DNA from: an uncultured Gammaproteobacteria bacterium
Lineage (GTDB): Bacteria > Pseudomonadota > Gammaproteobacteria > Pseudomonadales > UBA5518
Reading direction: 5' to 3'
DNA length: 64,000 nt
NCBI GenBank assembly: GCA_903928015.1
Contig: CAIYPF010000056.1
Location: 27,825-91,824, forward strand
Shown: positions 18,288-27,423 of the stretch, piece by piece
Position numbering within the stretch: the stretch's first letter is position 1
Layout of the letters: each line of letters starts with the position of its first letter
Notes under the pieces: model-generated
Told to the model about the DNA's origin: nothing
What the model saw: only the letters and a program-made list of their open reading frames with translations
Databases searched by the model: none
Translations under genes and position numbers: made by a program

Positions 18288-19892
18288 GTGAAGAAAGCGA
18301 ACATCTGGCCGGCCCTGTGCCTCGCACTCGTGCCATTCCTGCCGGCGCAGGCCAACGAGGCGCTGCTGAGGCACAACTGCGGCGCCTGCCATGGCGATCC
18401 GGCCAACCCGGAGGCTCCTCTCAGCAGGATCAGCGAACAGCGCAAATCCCCGGAAGGCTGGGAGATGACGCTGCACCGCATGCAGACCATTCACGGCGTG
18501 CAGCTCTCCGACCCAGAGGGAAAGTCCGATTCCGCCGGCGTGCTGTTCCAACTGGTGAAGTACCTCTCCGACACGCATGGAATCGCTCCCGCAGAAACTG
18601 CCGGGCTGCGCTACACGCTGGAGCGCCGGCACAATGCCGTCGACATCCCCGAGGACGCGGAGTACGCGGTGATGTGCACGCGCTGCCACTCCAACGCGCG
18701 TGTCGCCCTGCAGCGCCGCACGGAGCCCGAGTGGCGCAACCTCATCCACTTCCACCTTGCACAGTTCCCCACCACCGAGTACCAGATCGGCGGGCGTGAC
18801 CGCGAGTGGTTCCCGATTGCCATCGATCGCACCCTGCCAAAGCTCGCGGCCGCCTATCCGCTGCAGACACCGGAGTGGGAGGCCTGGCAGAAAGCCGCCA
18901 AGCCGGCGCTCGCAGGTCGGTGGAGGGTCACCGGAAGGATGCCGGGCAAGGGTGATTTCAACGGCATCATGACGGCAGAAGCGGGAGATGCGGATTCCTA
19001 TTCCGTCTCTCTCGTGGGCGAATTCAGCGGCGGCGAGCCGCTGCACGTCGACGGGCACTCCGTGGTGTACACGGGCTTCGAATGGCGCGGGAATCTCGAG
19101 ACCGACAGCGAGCACTATCTGCAGGTGCTGGAAGCCAGCGCCGATGGCAGCGCACTCTCCGGACGGATGTTTCCCTTCGACCATCCCGAGCGTGGCATTG
19201 ATCTTCAGGCCCGCCGCGATGATGGCACCCCCAGACTCCTCGCCGTGTCCCCCGCCCAATTGAAGCGCGGCAGCACAGCGACCCTCACGCTCTCGGGCAG
19301 CGCACTCGCGGGTGCGCCTCAACTCGGCGCAGGCCTGAAGGTGGAGCGCATCGTCTCCCGCGACGCGGATCGCCTGGTCGTGGAGGCAAGCGCCGCGGCC
19401 GACGCAGATGTCGGTGCACGCGCGATTGTCGTCGGCAAGGCATCCCTGCCGGCCGCACTCACCGTCTTCGATGCCGTTGACCGCGTGGAAGTCTCCCCTG
19501 CCTACACGGTGGGTCGCGTCGGCGGCAGCGAAGGCTCGCAGCCCGAGGTGCAGGGACGTTTCGAGGCCATCGCCTGGGCCAACGGACCTGACGGCGCGGC
19601 CGGCACCGCTGACGATCTGCGCATCGGACCGGTGAAGGCGCAATGGTCGGTGGCCCCCTGGAACGAGAAAGCCGCAGAGGACGGTGACCTGCGGTTCGCG
19701 GGCACGATGGACAAGGACACCGGCATCTTCACGCCCGCCTCCGCCGGCCCCAACCCCGAGCGCAAGCAGGGCACCAACAACGCGGGCAACCTGAAAGTCA
19801 TCGCAACCGTCGGCGAGGGTGAGGCGGCGGTGCGTGGCGAGGGCCAGCTGCTTGTAACGGTGCAGCGCTGGGTCAACCCGCCGCTCTGGTAA
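18288..19892 (+). CDS. qhpA: Quinohemoprotein amine dehydrogenase alpha subunit (diheme)
   Basis: The 534-residue periplasmic subunit has a signal peptide (residues 1-22) and two c-type heme sites, CGACH (31-35) and CTRCH (130-134), in the N-terminal cytochrome domain. The remaining ~370 residues match the three beta-sandwich domains of the QHNDH alpha chain. It takes electrons from the CTQ cofactor in the gamma subunit and passes them to a soluble periplasmic acceptor. The start is a GTG with GAGGGA at good spacing. The order qhpA-D-C-B that follows is the classical one. QHNDH deaminates aliphatic and aromatic primary amines to aldehyde plus ammonia. Confidence 0.96.
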   Translation: MKKANIWPALCLALVPFLPAQANEALLRHNCGACHGDPANPEAPLSRISEQRKSPEGWEMTLHRMQTIHGVQLSDPEGKSDSAGVLFQLVKYLSDTHGIAPAETAGLRYTLERRHNAVDIPEDAEYAVMCTRCHSNARVALQRRTEPEWRNLIHFHLAQFPTTEYQIGGRDREWFPIAIDRTLPKLAAAYPLQTPEWEAWQKAAKPALAGRWRVTGRMPGKGDFNGIMTAEAGDADSYSVSLVGEFSGGEPLHVDGHSVVYTGFEWRGNLETDSEHYLQVLEASADGSALSGRMFPFDHPERGIDLQARRDDGTPRLLAVSPAQLKRGSTATLTLSGSALAGAPQLGAGLKVERIVSRDADRLVVEASAAADADVGARAIVVGKASLPAALTVFDAVDRVEVSPAYTVGRVGGSEGSQPEVQGRFEAIAWANGPDGAAGTADDLRIGPVKAQWSVAPWNEKAAEDGDLRFAGTMDKDTGIFTPASAGPNPERKQGTNNAGNLKVIATVGEGEAAVRGEGQLLVTVQRWVNPPLW

Positions 19893-19910
19893 TCAAGGAC
19901 AACACGGGCC

Positions 19911-21341
19911 ATGGGCATCTTCCACCTGCAGGCGCACAACCTCCACGAGATAGAGGTGGATTCGCGGCGCCTGCTGTTCCACATACCGAGCAGCGCACTC
20001 TTCGAGGCCGACGACCTCACCGGCGCGCTGATCGCGGAGCTCCGCGGGCAGGAGGGCAGGAGCCTCGAAGACCTGCAGGACCGCCTGGGAACCCGCTTCG
20101 GCTGCGCGGAAATCGCCACCGCAGTCGATGAATTGCAGGATCTCCAGATACTCCGCGCCGAAGGGGCCACCGTCTCGACCAGCCGCCCTCGAGTGAGCAG
20201 CCTGCCGCTCACAACGGTGGTGCTGAACGTCAACACCGGCTGCAACCTGAGCTGCACCTACTGCTACAAGGAAGACCTGGACACCCCGGCCAACGGCCGC
20301 AAGATGAGCTTCGAAACCGCACAGCAGTCCGTAGAGATGCTGCTGCGCGAATCCCCCGACCAGCCCCGCTACACCATCGTGTTTTTCGGTGGAGAGCCAC
20401 TCACCAACCTGCCGCTGATCCGGCAAGTGGTGGAATGGGCCGAGCCGCTCTTCGCCGCACGCGGCAAGCGGCTGGATTTCTCGATCACCACCAACGCCAC
20501 ACTGCTGGACGAGCAGAACATCGCATTCCTTCAGGCACACCGCTTCAGCATTGCAGTGAGCATCGACGGCCCCAAGGCCGTGCACGACAGGAACCGCGTG
20601 ACCGTAGGCGGCCAGGGCACCTATGAAACCGTTGCCCGCAAGGTGCGCCTGCTGCTCGGCAGCTACCGCGCACGGCCGGTGGGAGCGCGCGTGACCCTCA
20701 CCCGCGGCACCACGGACATCCTCGGCATCTGGGATCACCTCTTCAACGAACTCGGTTTCGCCGAGGTGGGTTTCGCGCCGGTCACGGCCGGCGACGTGGC
20801 GGATTTCAACCTCACGGGTGAGGAACTCTCTGCCGTGTTCACCAGCATGAAAGCCCTGGGCGAGCGATACGTGGACGCGGCCTGCGCAGGGCGCAACATC
20901 GGCTTCTCGAACCTGCACCAGTTGCTCACCGACATCCACGAGGGCGCCAAGAAAGCCCTGCCCTGCGGCGCCGGATATTCGATGGTGGCGGTGGACCGCG
21001 AAGGCGGAGTGAATCTCTGCCACCGCTTCACGGGCTCGGAATTGCCGACCTTCGGCAACGTGGAGTCGGGCCTCGACCGCGCAGCGCTGGGCAGCTTCCT
21101 CGAGCAGCGCCTCGACCGCAGCAACACCGGCTGCGACACCTGCCGGATACGTAACCTCTGCTCTGGCGGCTGCTACCACGAAAGCTACCAGCGCTACGGC
21201 GATCCCGCGCACCCCACGTATCACTACTGCGACCTGATGCGTGACTGGGTCGATTTTGCTATCAGTGCCTATGCACGCATCCTTGCAAGCAACCCCGGAT
21301 TCTTCAGCACCCACCTCGCCCCACGGAGGGCCCGGTCATGA
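19911..21341 (+). CDS. qhpD: Radical SAM/SPASM enzyme that crosslinks the QHNDH gamma subunit
   Basis: The 476-residue product has an N-terminal ~90-residue peptide-recognition-like domain, then the radical SAM motif CNLSCTYC (Cys111, Cys115, Cys118). The C-terminal SPASM region is cysteine-rich ([37 protein letters not shown]) and would bind auxiliary 4Fe-4S clusters. In characterised systems QhpD forms the Cys-to-Asp/Glu thioether bonds in the gamma subunit in the cytoplasm. Its TGA overlaps the qhpC ATG (ATGA), so enzyme and substrate are translationally coupled. Confidence 0.96.
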   Translation: MGIFHLQAHNLHEIEVDSRRLLFHIPSSALFEADDLTGALIAELRGQEGRSLEDLQDRLGTRFGCAEIATAVDELQDLQILRAEGATVSTSRPRVSSLPLTTVVLNVNTGCNLSCTYCYKEDLDTPANGRKMSFETAQQSVEMLLRESPDQPRYTIVFFGGEPLTNLPLIRQVVEWAEPLFAARGKRLDFSITTNATLLDEQNIAFLQAHRFSIAVSIDGPKAVHDRNRVTVGGQGTYETVARKVRLLLGSYRARPVGARVTLTRGTTDILGIWDHLFNELGFAEVGFAPVTAGDVADFNLTGEELSAVFTSMKALGERYVDAACAGRNIGFSNLHQLLTDIHEGAKKALPCGAGYSMVAVDREGGVNLCHRFTGSELPTFGNVESGLDRAALGSFLEQRLDRSNTGCDTCRIRNLCSGGCYHESYQRYGDPAHPTYHYCDLMRDWVDFAISAYARILASNPGFFSTHLAPRRARS

Positions 21342-21664
21342 AACACCTGAAACCGCTGAACGCAAAAGCAGAACTCATGGACGCTGCAAACAACCCCGAG
21401 GCGAAAGCCGAAGTGGTTGCCATGCAGACCGTGGTCGGCTGTGCCTCCACCACCGATCCGGGGTGGGAGGTCGACGCCTTCGGCGGCGTGGCAGGGCTCT
21501 GCCAGCCGATGGAGGCGGACCTCTACGGCTGCGCCGATCCGTGCTGGTGGCCGGCACAGGTGCCCGACCTCATGAACTCCTATCCGGACTGGGATCAGAA
21601 CGCGCAGTCCGCCGGCACGGACTGGCGCAAGCTCGACGCCGTGTTTCCCAAGGCCCGCGACTGA
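21338..21664 (+). CDS. qhpC: Quinohemoprotein amine dehydrogenase gamma subunit precursor (CTQ carrier)
   Basis: The 108-residue precursor carries the catalytic cysteine tryptophylquinone. With a 28-residue leader, the residue spacing equals that of characterised gamma subunits. Thioether pairs would be Cys35-Glu44, Cys55-Asp61 and Cys69-Asp77, with CTQ formed from Cys65 and Trp71 in [11 protein letters not shown]. All expected partners are present, and only these four cysteines occur. No Sec or Tat signal is visible, as expected for a peptide exported by the dedicated ABC transporter after leader removal. It overlaps qhpD by 4 bp. Confidence 0.97.
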   Translation: MKHLKPLNAKAELMDAANNPEAKAEVVAMQTVVGCASTTDPGWEVDAFGGVAGLCQPMEADLYGCADPCWWPAQVPDLMNSYPDWDQNAQSAGTDWRKLDAVFPKARD

Positions 21665-21674
21665 GGCAATCCGG

Positions 21675-22787
21675 ATGCGTCACCACTTCGCAACATCGTT
21701 TCGCGCGGCGCTCGTAGCTGCGGCGCTCCTGCCCATGCTGCTCGCAGGCTGTGCCAAGCCCGCGAAGGATTACATGGCCATCCCCAACCGCCCCAACCAG
21801 GTCAGCCTGATCGATCTGGAAGAGCGCAAGGTCGTGCGCACCTGCCCTCTGCCCGGGCGCTACGGTTCCGGCACCTTGCAGATGTCGCCCGACAAGCGCA
21901 CGGCCTATGTGCTCAGCAACCAGTTCGAAAACATCTACGGCGTCAACCTCGATACCTGCGAGATCACCTTCTCGGCGATCCAGAGCGAGGGCAACACCCG
22001 CATCAAGACCACCGCCGCCTTTGCTGTAAGCGCGGACGGCACAGAACTTTATGTGCACCAGAATCCTTCACTGCTTCTGCGTGACCGTTACGAGGTACAG
22101 GAACCACGCGTAGCGGTCTACCGCATCGCCGACGGGCTGAAGGCCAAACCGGTACGCAGCTTCCCGGCCCCGCGCCAGGTGATCCTCATGCAGACGGATG
22201 CCAAGGGCACGCTCTATCTCGCGGGCCGGGACATCTACACGATGGACACCGCCACGGGCGCTTACAGCGTGAAGCTGGAGAGCCAGACCCGGAAGGAAGC
22301 CCGCTACGGTCAGCGCGACGTGCTCTCGATCTGGCCGCTCGGACAGCAGTCAAACGAGTTCATCCGCATGTACACCGTGCAGCGTTTTGCCGATGAAACC
22401 AGAAAGCCGGAAACCGCGGAGTTGATGTGGGGCTACGAGCGCATCGATCTTGCCACTGGCGAGGCGACCACACGTGATTTCGGTCCGCTGAACGTGGTGC
22501 TCTTCTCCGGCATGACGCGCCCGCACCACCCGAACGAAATGTTCGGCGCGCTCTCGCAGCTGCAGAAATTCGATGTCGAGAAACAGCAGCTGATCAAAAG
22601 CGTGGATCTTGAGCACAGCTACTACTGCGTGAACTTCTCTACCGACGGTTCCAAGGTCTATCTCTCCGGCACCTTCAACGACATCGTGATCTACGACGCC
22701 GAAACACTGGAGAAGCTCGGCAATATCCAGCTCCCCGGCGGCGACATGTCCCTCGCCACCGCGCAGGTCTTCCCACGCGCCCCGTAG
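21675..22787 (+). CDS. qhpB: Quinohemoprotein amine dehydrogenase beta subunit (beta-propeller)
   Basis: The 370-residue product matches the seven-bladed propeller beta subunit. The mature part starts KDYMAIPNRPNQVSLIDLE and has YVTN-type repeats such as YVLSNQFENIYGVNLDTCEI and ETLEKLGNIQLPGG. It packs on the gamma subunit and forms part of the active-site wall in the periplasm. The signal sequence ends in LLAGC, a good lipobox at Cys26 followed by Ala-Lys. This could anchor the complex to the outer membrane, which would be unusual; type I cleavage is the alternative. The TAG stop lies inside the first REP unit. Confidence 0.95.
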   Translation: MRHHFATSFRAALVAAALLPMLLAGCAKPAKDYMAIPNRPNQVSLIDLEERKVVRTCPLPGRYGSGTLQMSPDKRTAYVLSNQFENIYGVNLDTCEITFSAIQSEGNTRIKTTAAFAVSADGTELYVHQNPSLLLRDRYEVQEPRVAVYRIADGLKAKPVRSFPAPRQVILMQTDAKGTLYLAGRDIYTMDTATGAYSVKLESQTRKEARYGQRDVLSIWPLGQQSNEFIRMYTVQRFADETRKPETAELMWGYERIDLATGEATTRDFGPLNVVLFSGMTRPHHPNEMFGALSQLQKFDVEKQQLIKSVDLEHSYYCVNFSTDGSKVYLSGTFNDIVIYDAETLEKLGNIQLPGGDMSLATAQVFPRAP

Positions 22788-22918
22788 GAGCGGGCCATGC
22801 CCGCGACGTCCCTGAAGGCTGCTTTCGCGCGCGTGTCGCGCTCCTACCGCGCTCCGGTAGGAGAGGGCCATGCCCGCGACCTTCTGCCTCACCCGTAGGA
22901 GCGGGCCATGCCCGCGAC
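22784..22918 (+). repeat. REP cluster 1 (three direct units plus an inverted fragment)
   Basis: Three 24-bp units lie at 22784-22807, 22857-22880 and 22895-22918. Each begins GTAGGAG, carries the palindromic core GCGGGCCATGCCCGC (the second unit has a changed left arm, GAGGGC), and ends GAC. A degenerate inverted half unit lies near 22833-22846. This matches extragenic REP elements of gammaproteobacteria. It separates qhpADCB from qhpFE and may affect mRNA stability or coupling between the two parts. Confidence 0.9.
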
Positions 22919-22944
22919 CTCCGCTTGTTTGAAGTCCCGGCACA

Positions 22945-24588
22945 ATGAACCCCGCTGAACTGCTACGCCCGCACCGGACAGCGATCGGCGGCCTCGTCCT
23001 GCTGTCGCTGGGCGTCTCGTCGCTCGCCCTCGCGCAACCCTGGCTGACCAAACTTCTTATCGACGAAGGCCTTCTGGCAAAAGACTTCGATGCCGTGCTG
23101 CGCTGGGCGCTCGCGCTGCTCGGCGTATCGGTGCTCGCCTCTCTCGCAACGGGCTTCAACCGCTGGTGCTACACGCGCCTCTCCGGACGCATCCTCTTCG
23201 CACTGCGCGAGCGCGTGTATGCACACCTGCAGCGCCTCTCCCCCGCCTTCTACGCACGCAACCGCGGCGGCGACATCCTCGCCCGCCTGGACGGCGACGT
23301 GGCCGAAATCCAGCGCTTCGCGCTCGACAGCCTGTTCGCCGGCGTCAGCGGGGTATTCGGCCTGATCGGCACGCTCAGCTTGATGCTGATGCTGAGCCCC
23401 GCGCTCTCGCTGCTGGCGCTCGCGGTGGTGCCGCTCGAGTGGTTCTGGCTGCGCGCAATGCGAGCCCGTGTGCGCGAGCGTGCTGGCGAAGTGCGCGCCA
23501 ACGCGTCCGACATCTCTGCCTTCCTGGTAGAGACACTGCCCGCGATGAAACAGATCCAGGCAGCGGCGGCCACGGCGCGGGAGCGCGAGCGGCTTGGCCG
23601 CCTCAACACGGCCTATCTCGCAGGGCTGCTGCGCCTGCAACTCACCGAGTTTGCTACGGCGGCCGTGCCGCAAGGCCTGAGCTCCGTCGCGCGCGCGGGG
23701 GTCTTCGTCGCAGGCGGATGGGAGGTGGTGAACGGGCGCATGGCACTCGGCTCTCTGATCGCCTTCGCGAGCTATCTGGGCATGGCGATGGGCCCCGTGC
23801 AGAGCCTGCTCGGCGTGTACATGGGCTTCAACCGCGTCAAGGTAAGCCTGGATCGCGTGCGCCATCTGACCGATGCGCAACCCGACGTCGCGGACACAGG
23901 TTCGCACCCGCCACCGTCCCGCCCTCCTCTCATCCGTTTCGAGAACGTCGGCTTCGGCCATGGCAGTGGAGATCCGCTGCTGCGCGATATCAGCCTCGAT
24001 ATCCCTCCGGGCAGCAGGGTCGGTCTCTGCGGACCCTCGGGAAGCGGCAAGACCACGCTCGCGGATCTTCTGCTGCGCCACTTCGACCCGCAGTCCGGCC
24101 GCATCCTGCTCGACGGCACGGACCTGCGTGAGCATGCCCTGGAACCGTGGCGCAGGCGCGTGGCACTGGTGAGCCAGGAGGTCGTGCTGTTCCGTGGCTC
24201 GATACTCGAGAACCTGCGTCACGCGAACCCCGCGGCGAGCGAGCAGGAGGCGCAGGCCGCAGTGGGCCGCGCCCAGTTGCAGGACTTCGTCTCACGGCAG
24301 CCTGAGGGCATCCACACCCAGATCGGCGAGCGCGGCGCGCGGCTCTCGGGCGGAGAACGCCAGCGCCTCGCCATCGCGCGTGCGCTGCTGCAGGACCCTC
24401 TCCTGCTGATCCTTGACGAAGCCACCTCCGCACTCGATCCGGCTACCGAGCAGGAACTGCTCACGGCGCTGGACGGGCTTTTCCCCGGGGTCACGCGCAT
24501 CGTGGTGAGTCACAGGGAAAAACCGTTGGAAACGGCCGACATCCTGCTCGAACTGCGCGACGGCGCGTTGCGCCGGATGGACGCATGA
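22945..24588 (+). CDS. qhpF: ABC transporter for export of the QHNDH gamma subunit
   Basis: The 547-residue half-transporter has an N-terminal six-helix exporter membrane domain (residues ~10-310). The C-terminal ATPase has Walker A GPSGSGKTT, a Q-loop (LVSQEVVLF), signature LSGGERQRLAIARAL, Walker B LLILDEATSALD and the H-loop region VSHREKPL. It functions as a homodimer in the inner membrane. In characterised qhp loci this protein moves the crosslinked gamma subunit to the periplasm. It overlaps qhpE by 4 bp (ATGA), tying it to the protease. Confidence 0.93.
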   Translation: MNPAELLRPHRTAIGGLVLLSLGVSSLALAQPWLTKLLIDEGLLAKDFDAVLRWALALLGVSVLASLATGFNRWCYTRLSGRILFALRERVYAHLQRLSPAFYARNRGGDILARLDGDVAEIQRFALDSLFAGVSGVFGLIGTLSLMLMLSPALSLLALAVVPLEWFWLRAMRARVRERAGEVRANASDISAFLVETLPAMKQIQAAAATARERERLGRLNTAYLAGLLRLQLTEFATAAVPQGLSSVARAGVFVAGGWEVVNGRMALGSLIAFASYLGMAMGPVQSLLGVYMGFNRVKVSLDRVRHLTDAQPDVADTGSHPPPSRPPLIRFENVGFGHGSGDPLLRDISLDIPPGSRVGLCGPSGSGKTTLADLLLRHFDPQSGRILLDGTDLREHALEPWRRRVALVSQEVVLFRGSILENLRHANPAASEQEAQAAVGRAQLQDFVSRQPEGIHTQIGERGARLSGGERQRLAIARALLQDPLLLILDEATSALDPATEQELLTALDGLFPGVTRIVVSHREKPLETADILLELRDGALRRMDA

Positions 24589-25247
24589 TCCGGGTAGGCA
24601 TCGCCGACAGCGGCGTGGACGGGCCGGCACGCAAGAGCGTGATCGCCCGCGCGGATTTCGGCTTCAGCGGCAAGCCCGGCACGCTCCAGGATGCGCCGCG
24701 CGATCGCGCCGGGCACGGCAGCGCGATCGCGGCGGTGATCGCGGGGATCGAGGGCGTGGAGTTGCTGGATGCGCGCATCTTCGACGCGGAACTGCGCACC
24801 AGCGCCGCGCAGGCCGCAGCCGCGATCGACTGGCTCGTGACGCAGGGCGCCCGGATTCTCAACCTGAGCTTCGGCCTGCGCGAAGACCGCGCGCTGCTGC
24901 GCGAGGCATGTGCACGCGCGATCGATGCGGGCGTGTTGCTGGTGGCCTCGTCTCCGGCGCGCGGGGCCTCGGTGTTTCCCGCGTCATACCCCGGCGTGCT
25001 GCGCGCCACGGGAGACGCCCGCTGCGCTCCTGGCGAAACATCCTGGTTGGGCACGCAGCAGGCCGATGCCGGCGCCGCGGTGCGCACGCCATGCGGCAAG
25101 GTGGCAGGTGCCAGCGCGGGCTGCGCCCATGTCAGCGCGGCGCTGACCAGATTGATGCTCCAGCAGCCCTCTGCAGGCCGGGAGGAACTGCTGGACGCCT
25201 TCAGGCGCGGAGCGCACTACCACGGTGCGGAACGGCGCACGCAATAA
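24585..25247 (+). CDS. qhpE: Subtilisin-like leader protease for the QHNDH gamma subunit
   Basis: The 220-residue cytoplasmic S8-family protease has the triad Asp8 (IADSGVD), His44 (RAGHGSAIA) and Ser177 (GASAGCAHVSA). It lacks a signal peptide and prodomain, as expected for QhpE, which removes the 28-residue leader of QhpC before export. The segment that normally contributes the oxyanion-hole Asn reads VASSPARGASVFPA, with no Asn at the usual place. This may be a family trait or a catalytic change. The start overlaps the qhpF stop. Confidence 0.92.
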   Translation: MIRVGIADSGVDGPARKSVIARADFGFSGKPGTLQDAPRDRAGHGSAIAAVIAGIEGVELLDARIFDAELRTSAAQAAAAIDWLVTQGARILNLSFGLREDRALLREACARAIDAGVLLVASSPARGASVFPASYPGVLRATGDARCAPGETSWLGTQQADAGAAVRTPCGKVAGASAGCAHVSAALTRLMLQQPSAGREELLDAFRRGAHYHGAERRTQ

Positions 25248-25346
25248 CCCGGGCAGGAACCCAGGCGCGCCGAGTGCTGCGCCATCGTTCCATGATCGAC
25301 AAAATGTCGGCATGCTTGGCCCCGATCCTCTCCCGGAAGCAATCCC

Positions 25347-26597
25347 ATGAAACGCCGCGACATGATCCGCACCGCCGTGGGTGCCGCAACCGTTCTGGCA
25401 GCAGCCGCTGAAGCCGCCTCCGCCGTGCAGACACCGACGGCTGCCGCGAGCAACGGCATCGCCGATGTCGCCGTGATCGGCGCTGGCGTCTTCGGCGTGT
25501 GGACCGCCGAACACCTGCTGCGCGCGGGGCGCTCGGTAGTGCTGCTCGATGCCTGGGGGCCGGGACACAGCCGCGCGACCTCGGGCGGCGAGACGCGCCT
25601 GATCCGCATGAGCTACGGCGCGAACGAGCTCTACACGCGCTGGACGATACGGGCGCTGGAGGAGTGGAAAGCACTCGGCAGGGACTGCGGAGAACCGATC
25701 TTCAACCGCACGGGCGTGCTGCGCATGGGCCCGGCCGGATTTCCCTACATCACGGAGTCCGAGAAAACCCTCAAAACACTCGGCGTGCCCTTCGAGCATC
25801 TGGACGCCGCAGCGCTCGCGCAGCGTTTTCCGCAGATCGGCATGGAGCAACTGGGGGCAGGACTGTTCGAGCCCGACAGCGGCGTGTTGCTCGCACGTCG
25901 TGGCATACAGGCCGCTGCAGAGCGCTGCAGCAAACAAGGGGCCATCGTGCGGGTCGATGCCGCGCTGCCGCCCACGGGGCGCGGTGAAGTCCGGGAGCTC
26001 TCCACCGCCTCGGGCGCCAGCGTCCGCGCCAGGCAATTCGTGTTCGCGTGCGGGCCGTGGCTGCCGAAGCTGTTTCCCGAACTCCTCGGCAAACTCATCA
26101 CGGTGCCGCGAGCCGAAGTTTTTTTCCTGGGACTGCCGGGCGGAGACCGGCGCTTCGCGGCGCCTGACATGCCGGGCTGGATCGACGAGACCTCCGACAC
26201 CTACGGCACACCCGATATCGAGTACCGCGGCTTCAAGGTCGGCATTGATCCGCCCCGCGCCCCCTTCGACCCCGACACCGCCGTGCGCGTGGTCTCGGAG
26301 GAATCCATCGCGCGCATGCGCGCCTATGTGCGCAAACGCTTCCCGTCACTCGCCGAAGCGCCGATCGTCGAGACACGCGTCTGCCAGTACGAAGAGACAG
26401 CGAGCGGCGATTTCCTGATCGACCGGCACCCGGATTTCGGCAATGTGTGGATCGCCGGTGGCGGCTCCGGGCACGGCTTCAAACTGGGGCCATCGGTGGG
26501 CCAATACGTGGCCGAGCGGGTCTTGCGCGGCGACGCGCCTGACACGCGTTTTGCCATAGCCACACATCAGCGCGGAGCCCGCCGCGCAGTGGATTGA
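25347..26597 (+). CDS. Tat-exported FAD amine oxidase of the MTOX/sarcosine oxidase family
   Basis: The 416-residue product begins with a twin-arginine-like signal (MKRRDMIRTAVGAATVLAAA). The FAD-binding motif VAVIGAGVFGVWTAEHLLRAG is split by the signal at residues ~40-60. The typical SolA/MTOX region GPGHSRATSGGETRLIRMSY follows, where an Arg/Gly stretch holds the covalent flavin site region. The C-terminus reads GSGHGFKLGPSVGQ. Relatives oxidise N-methyl or secondary amines to an aldehyde, amine and H2O2. It lies 99 bp after qhpE on the same strand and is not part of characterised qhp sets. It may widen the amine range of the locus; export would be unusual for this family. Confidence 0.87.
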   Translation: MKRRDMIRTAVGAATVLAAAAEAASAVQTPTAAASNGIADVAVIGAGVFGVWTAEHLLRAGRSVVLLDAWGPGHSRATSGGETRLIRMSYGANELYTRWTIRALEEWKALGRDCGEPIFNRTGVLRMGPAGFPYITESEKTLKTLGVPFEHLDAAALAQRFPQIGMEQLGAGLFEPDSGVLLARRGIQAAAERCSKQGAIVRVDAALPPTGRGEVRELSTASGASVRARQFVFACGPWLPKLFPELLGKLITVPRAEVFFLGLPGGDRRFAAPDMPGWIDETSDTYGTPDIEYRGFKVGIDPPRAPFDPDTAVRVVSEESIARMRAYVRKRFPSLAEAPIVETRVCQYEETASGDFLIDRHPDFGNVWIAGGGSGHGFKLGPSVGQYVAERVLRGDAPDTRFAIATHQRGARRAVD

Positions 26598-26605
26598 AGG
26601 CGCTG

Positions 26606-27400
26606 TCAGCCCGCGTCCATCCACTCGGGCAGCGTGGCCAATTGCGGCCGGAACCACGCGATCATCCTGCCGCAAGGTGGTGCCACCGCCCCCTCGGCCC
26701 ACGGCGCCATTCCGTGTAGCAGCTGCCGGTGGAACAGGCATGCCTCGCCAGGCTGGAGTTCCAGTACGACACGCGGGCAGCGCGCGAATACCTCCCTTCG
26801 CGCATCGGCATAGAGGGCTGTGAGATCAATCTCTGCCCACCGCTCGGGCGCCACGCCGCAAAAGGCACGCAAGAAGGTCTCGCGCATGATCGTGTGGGAG
26901 CCTTCCCACACCACCGTGGGTGAGGCGCCGCCCTGACCCGTCGCAAGCGGCAAGCCGAGAATCCACGCGTGCGGCTCACGCAGAAAACGCTGCCTGGGCG
27001 CGCCCTCCGCCAGCAGGCCGTCGACGTGCGCGGCATCACGGTCACGGCGGAACGCGAACGCCGCCTCGCTCTCCCCCTCCATGGGTTGCGGATATCCGGG
27101 GTAACAGATCGAGATCTGCGCACGGTGCAGGGGCAGCGCGGGCGAGATGTGCGCTCGTATGAACTCCCGTGCGGCGCCGGCAAGCGCGGGCCCGCATCCG
27201 ACGCGGCCGTCGGCGTCATTCGGCAGCGCGTCAACGCCAACGAACCAGCTGCCTCCACAGCGAAGCCAGTGTGCATTCGCAGGATCTGCGGCCGCATCGA
27301 GCGCCACCGGAAACGCATGCGCGGCCCAGGCAAGCACCGAGGACTCCGCAGGAAAACGCAGCCAGCCGCTATGGCGGAACAGTGCGACTGGATCCGTCAT
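26606..27400 (-). CDS. Phytanoyl-CoA dioxygenase-like Fe(II)/2-oxoglutarate oxygenase
   Basis: The 264-residue product has a candidate 2-His-1-Asp facial triad: HVD in RDAAHVDGLL and a distal His in FHRQLLHGMAPW. An Arg in GRMIAWFRP fits the 2-oxoglutarate carboxylate anchor. No signal peptide is seen, so it is cytoplasmic. The ATG at 27400 is preferred to an in-frame TTG 12 bp upstream. It is the last gene of a minus-strand group with the DsbA-like gene and qhpG, ends 8 bp from the convergent FAD oxidase gene, and is not known from characterised qhp or aau sets. A role in maturing the dehydrogenases or in oxidising an amine-derived product is conjecture. Confidence 0.72.
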   Translation of the reverse strand: MTDPVALFRHSGWLRFPAESSVLAWAAHAFPVALDAAADPANAHWLRCGGSWFVGVDALPNDADGRVGCGPALAGAAREFIRAHISPALPLHRAQISICYPGYPQPMEGESEAAFAFRRDRDAAHVDGLLAEGAPRQRFLREPHAWILGLPLATGQGGASPTVVWEGSHTIMRETFLRAFCGVAPERWAEIDLTALYADARREVFARCPRVVLELQPGEACLFHRQLLHGMAPWAEGAVAPPCGRMIAWFRPQLATLPEWMDAG

Positions 27401-27423
27401 GGATGACTGCAAGAAGCTCTGGC

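Noticed and set aside
22784..22918. CRISPR-like spaced repeats
   Set aside because: Units are palindromic REP elements with irregular spacing and mixed orientation, and no cas genes occur.
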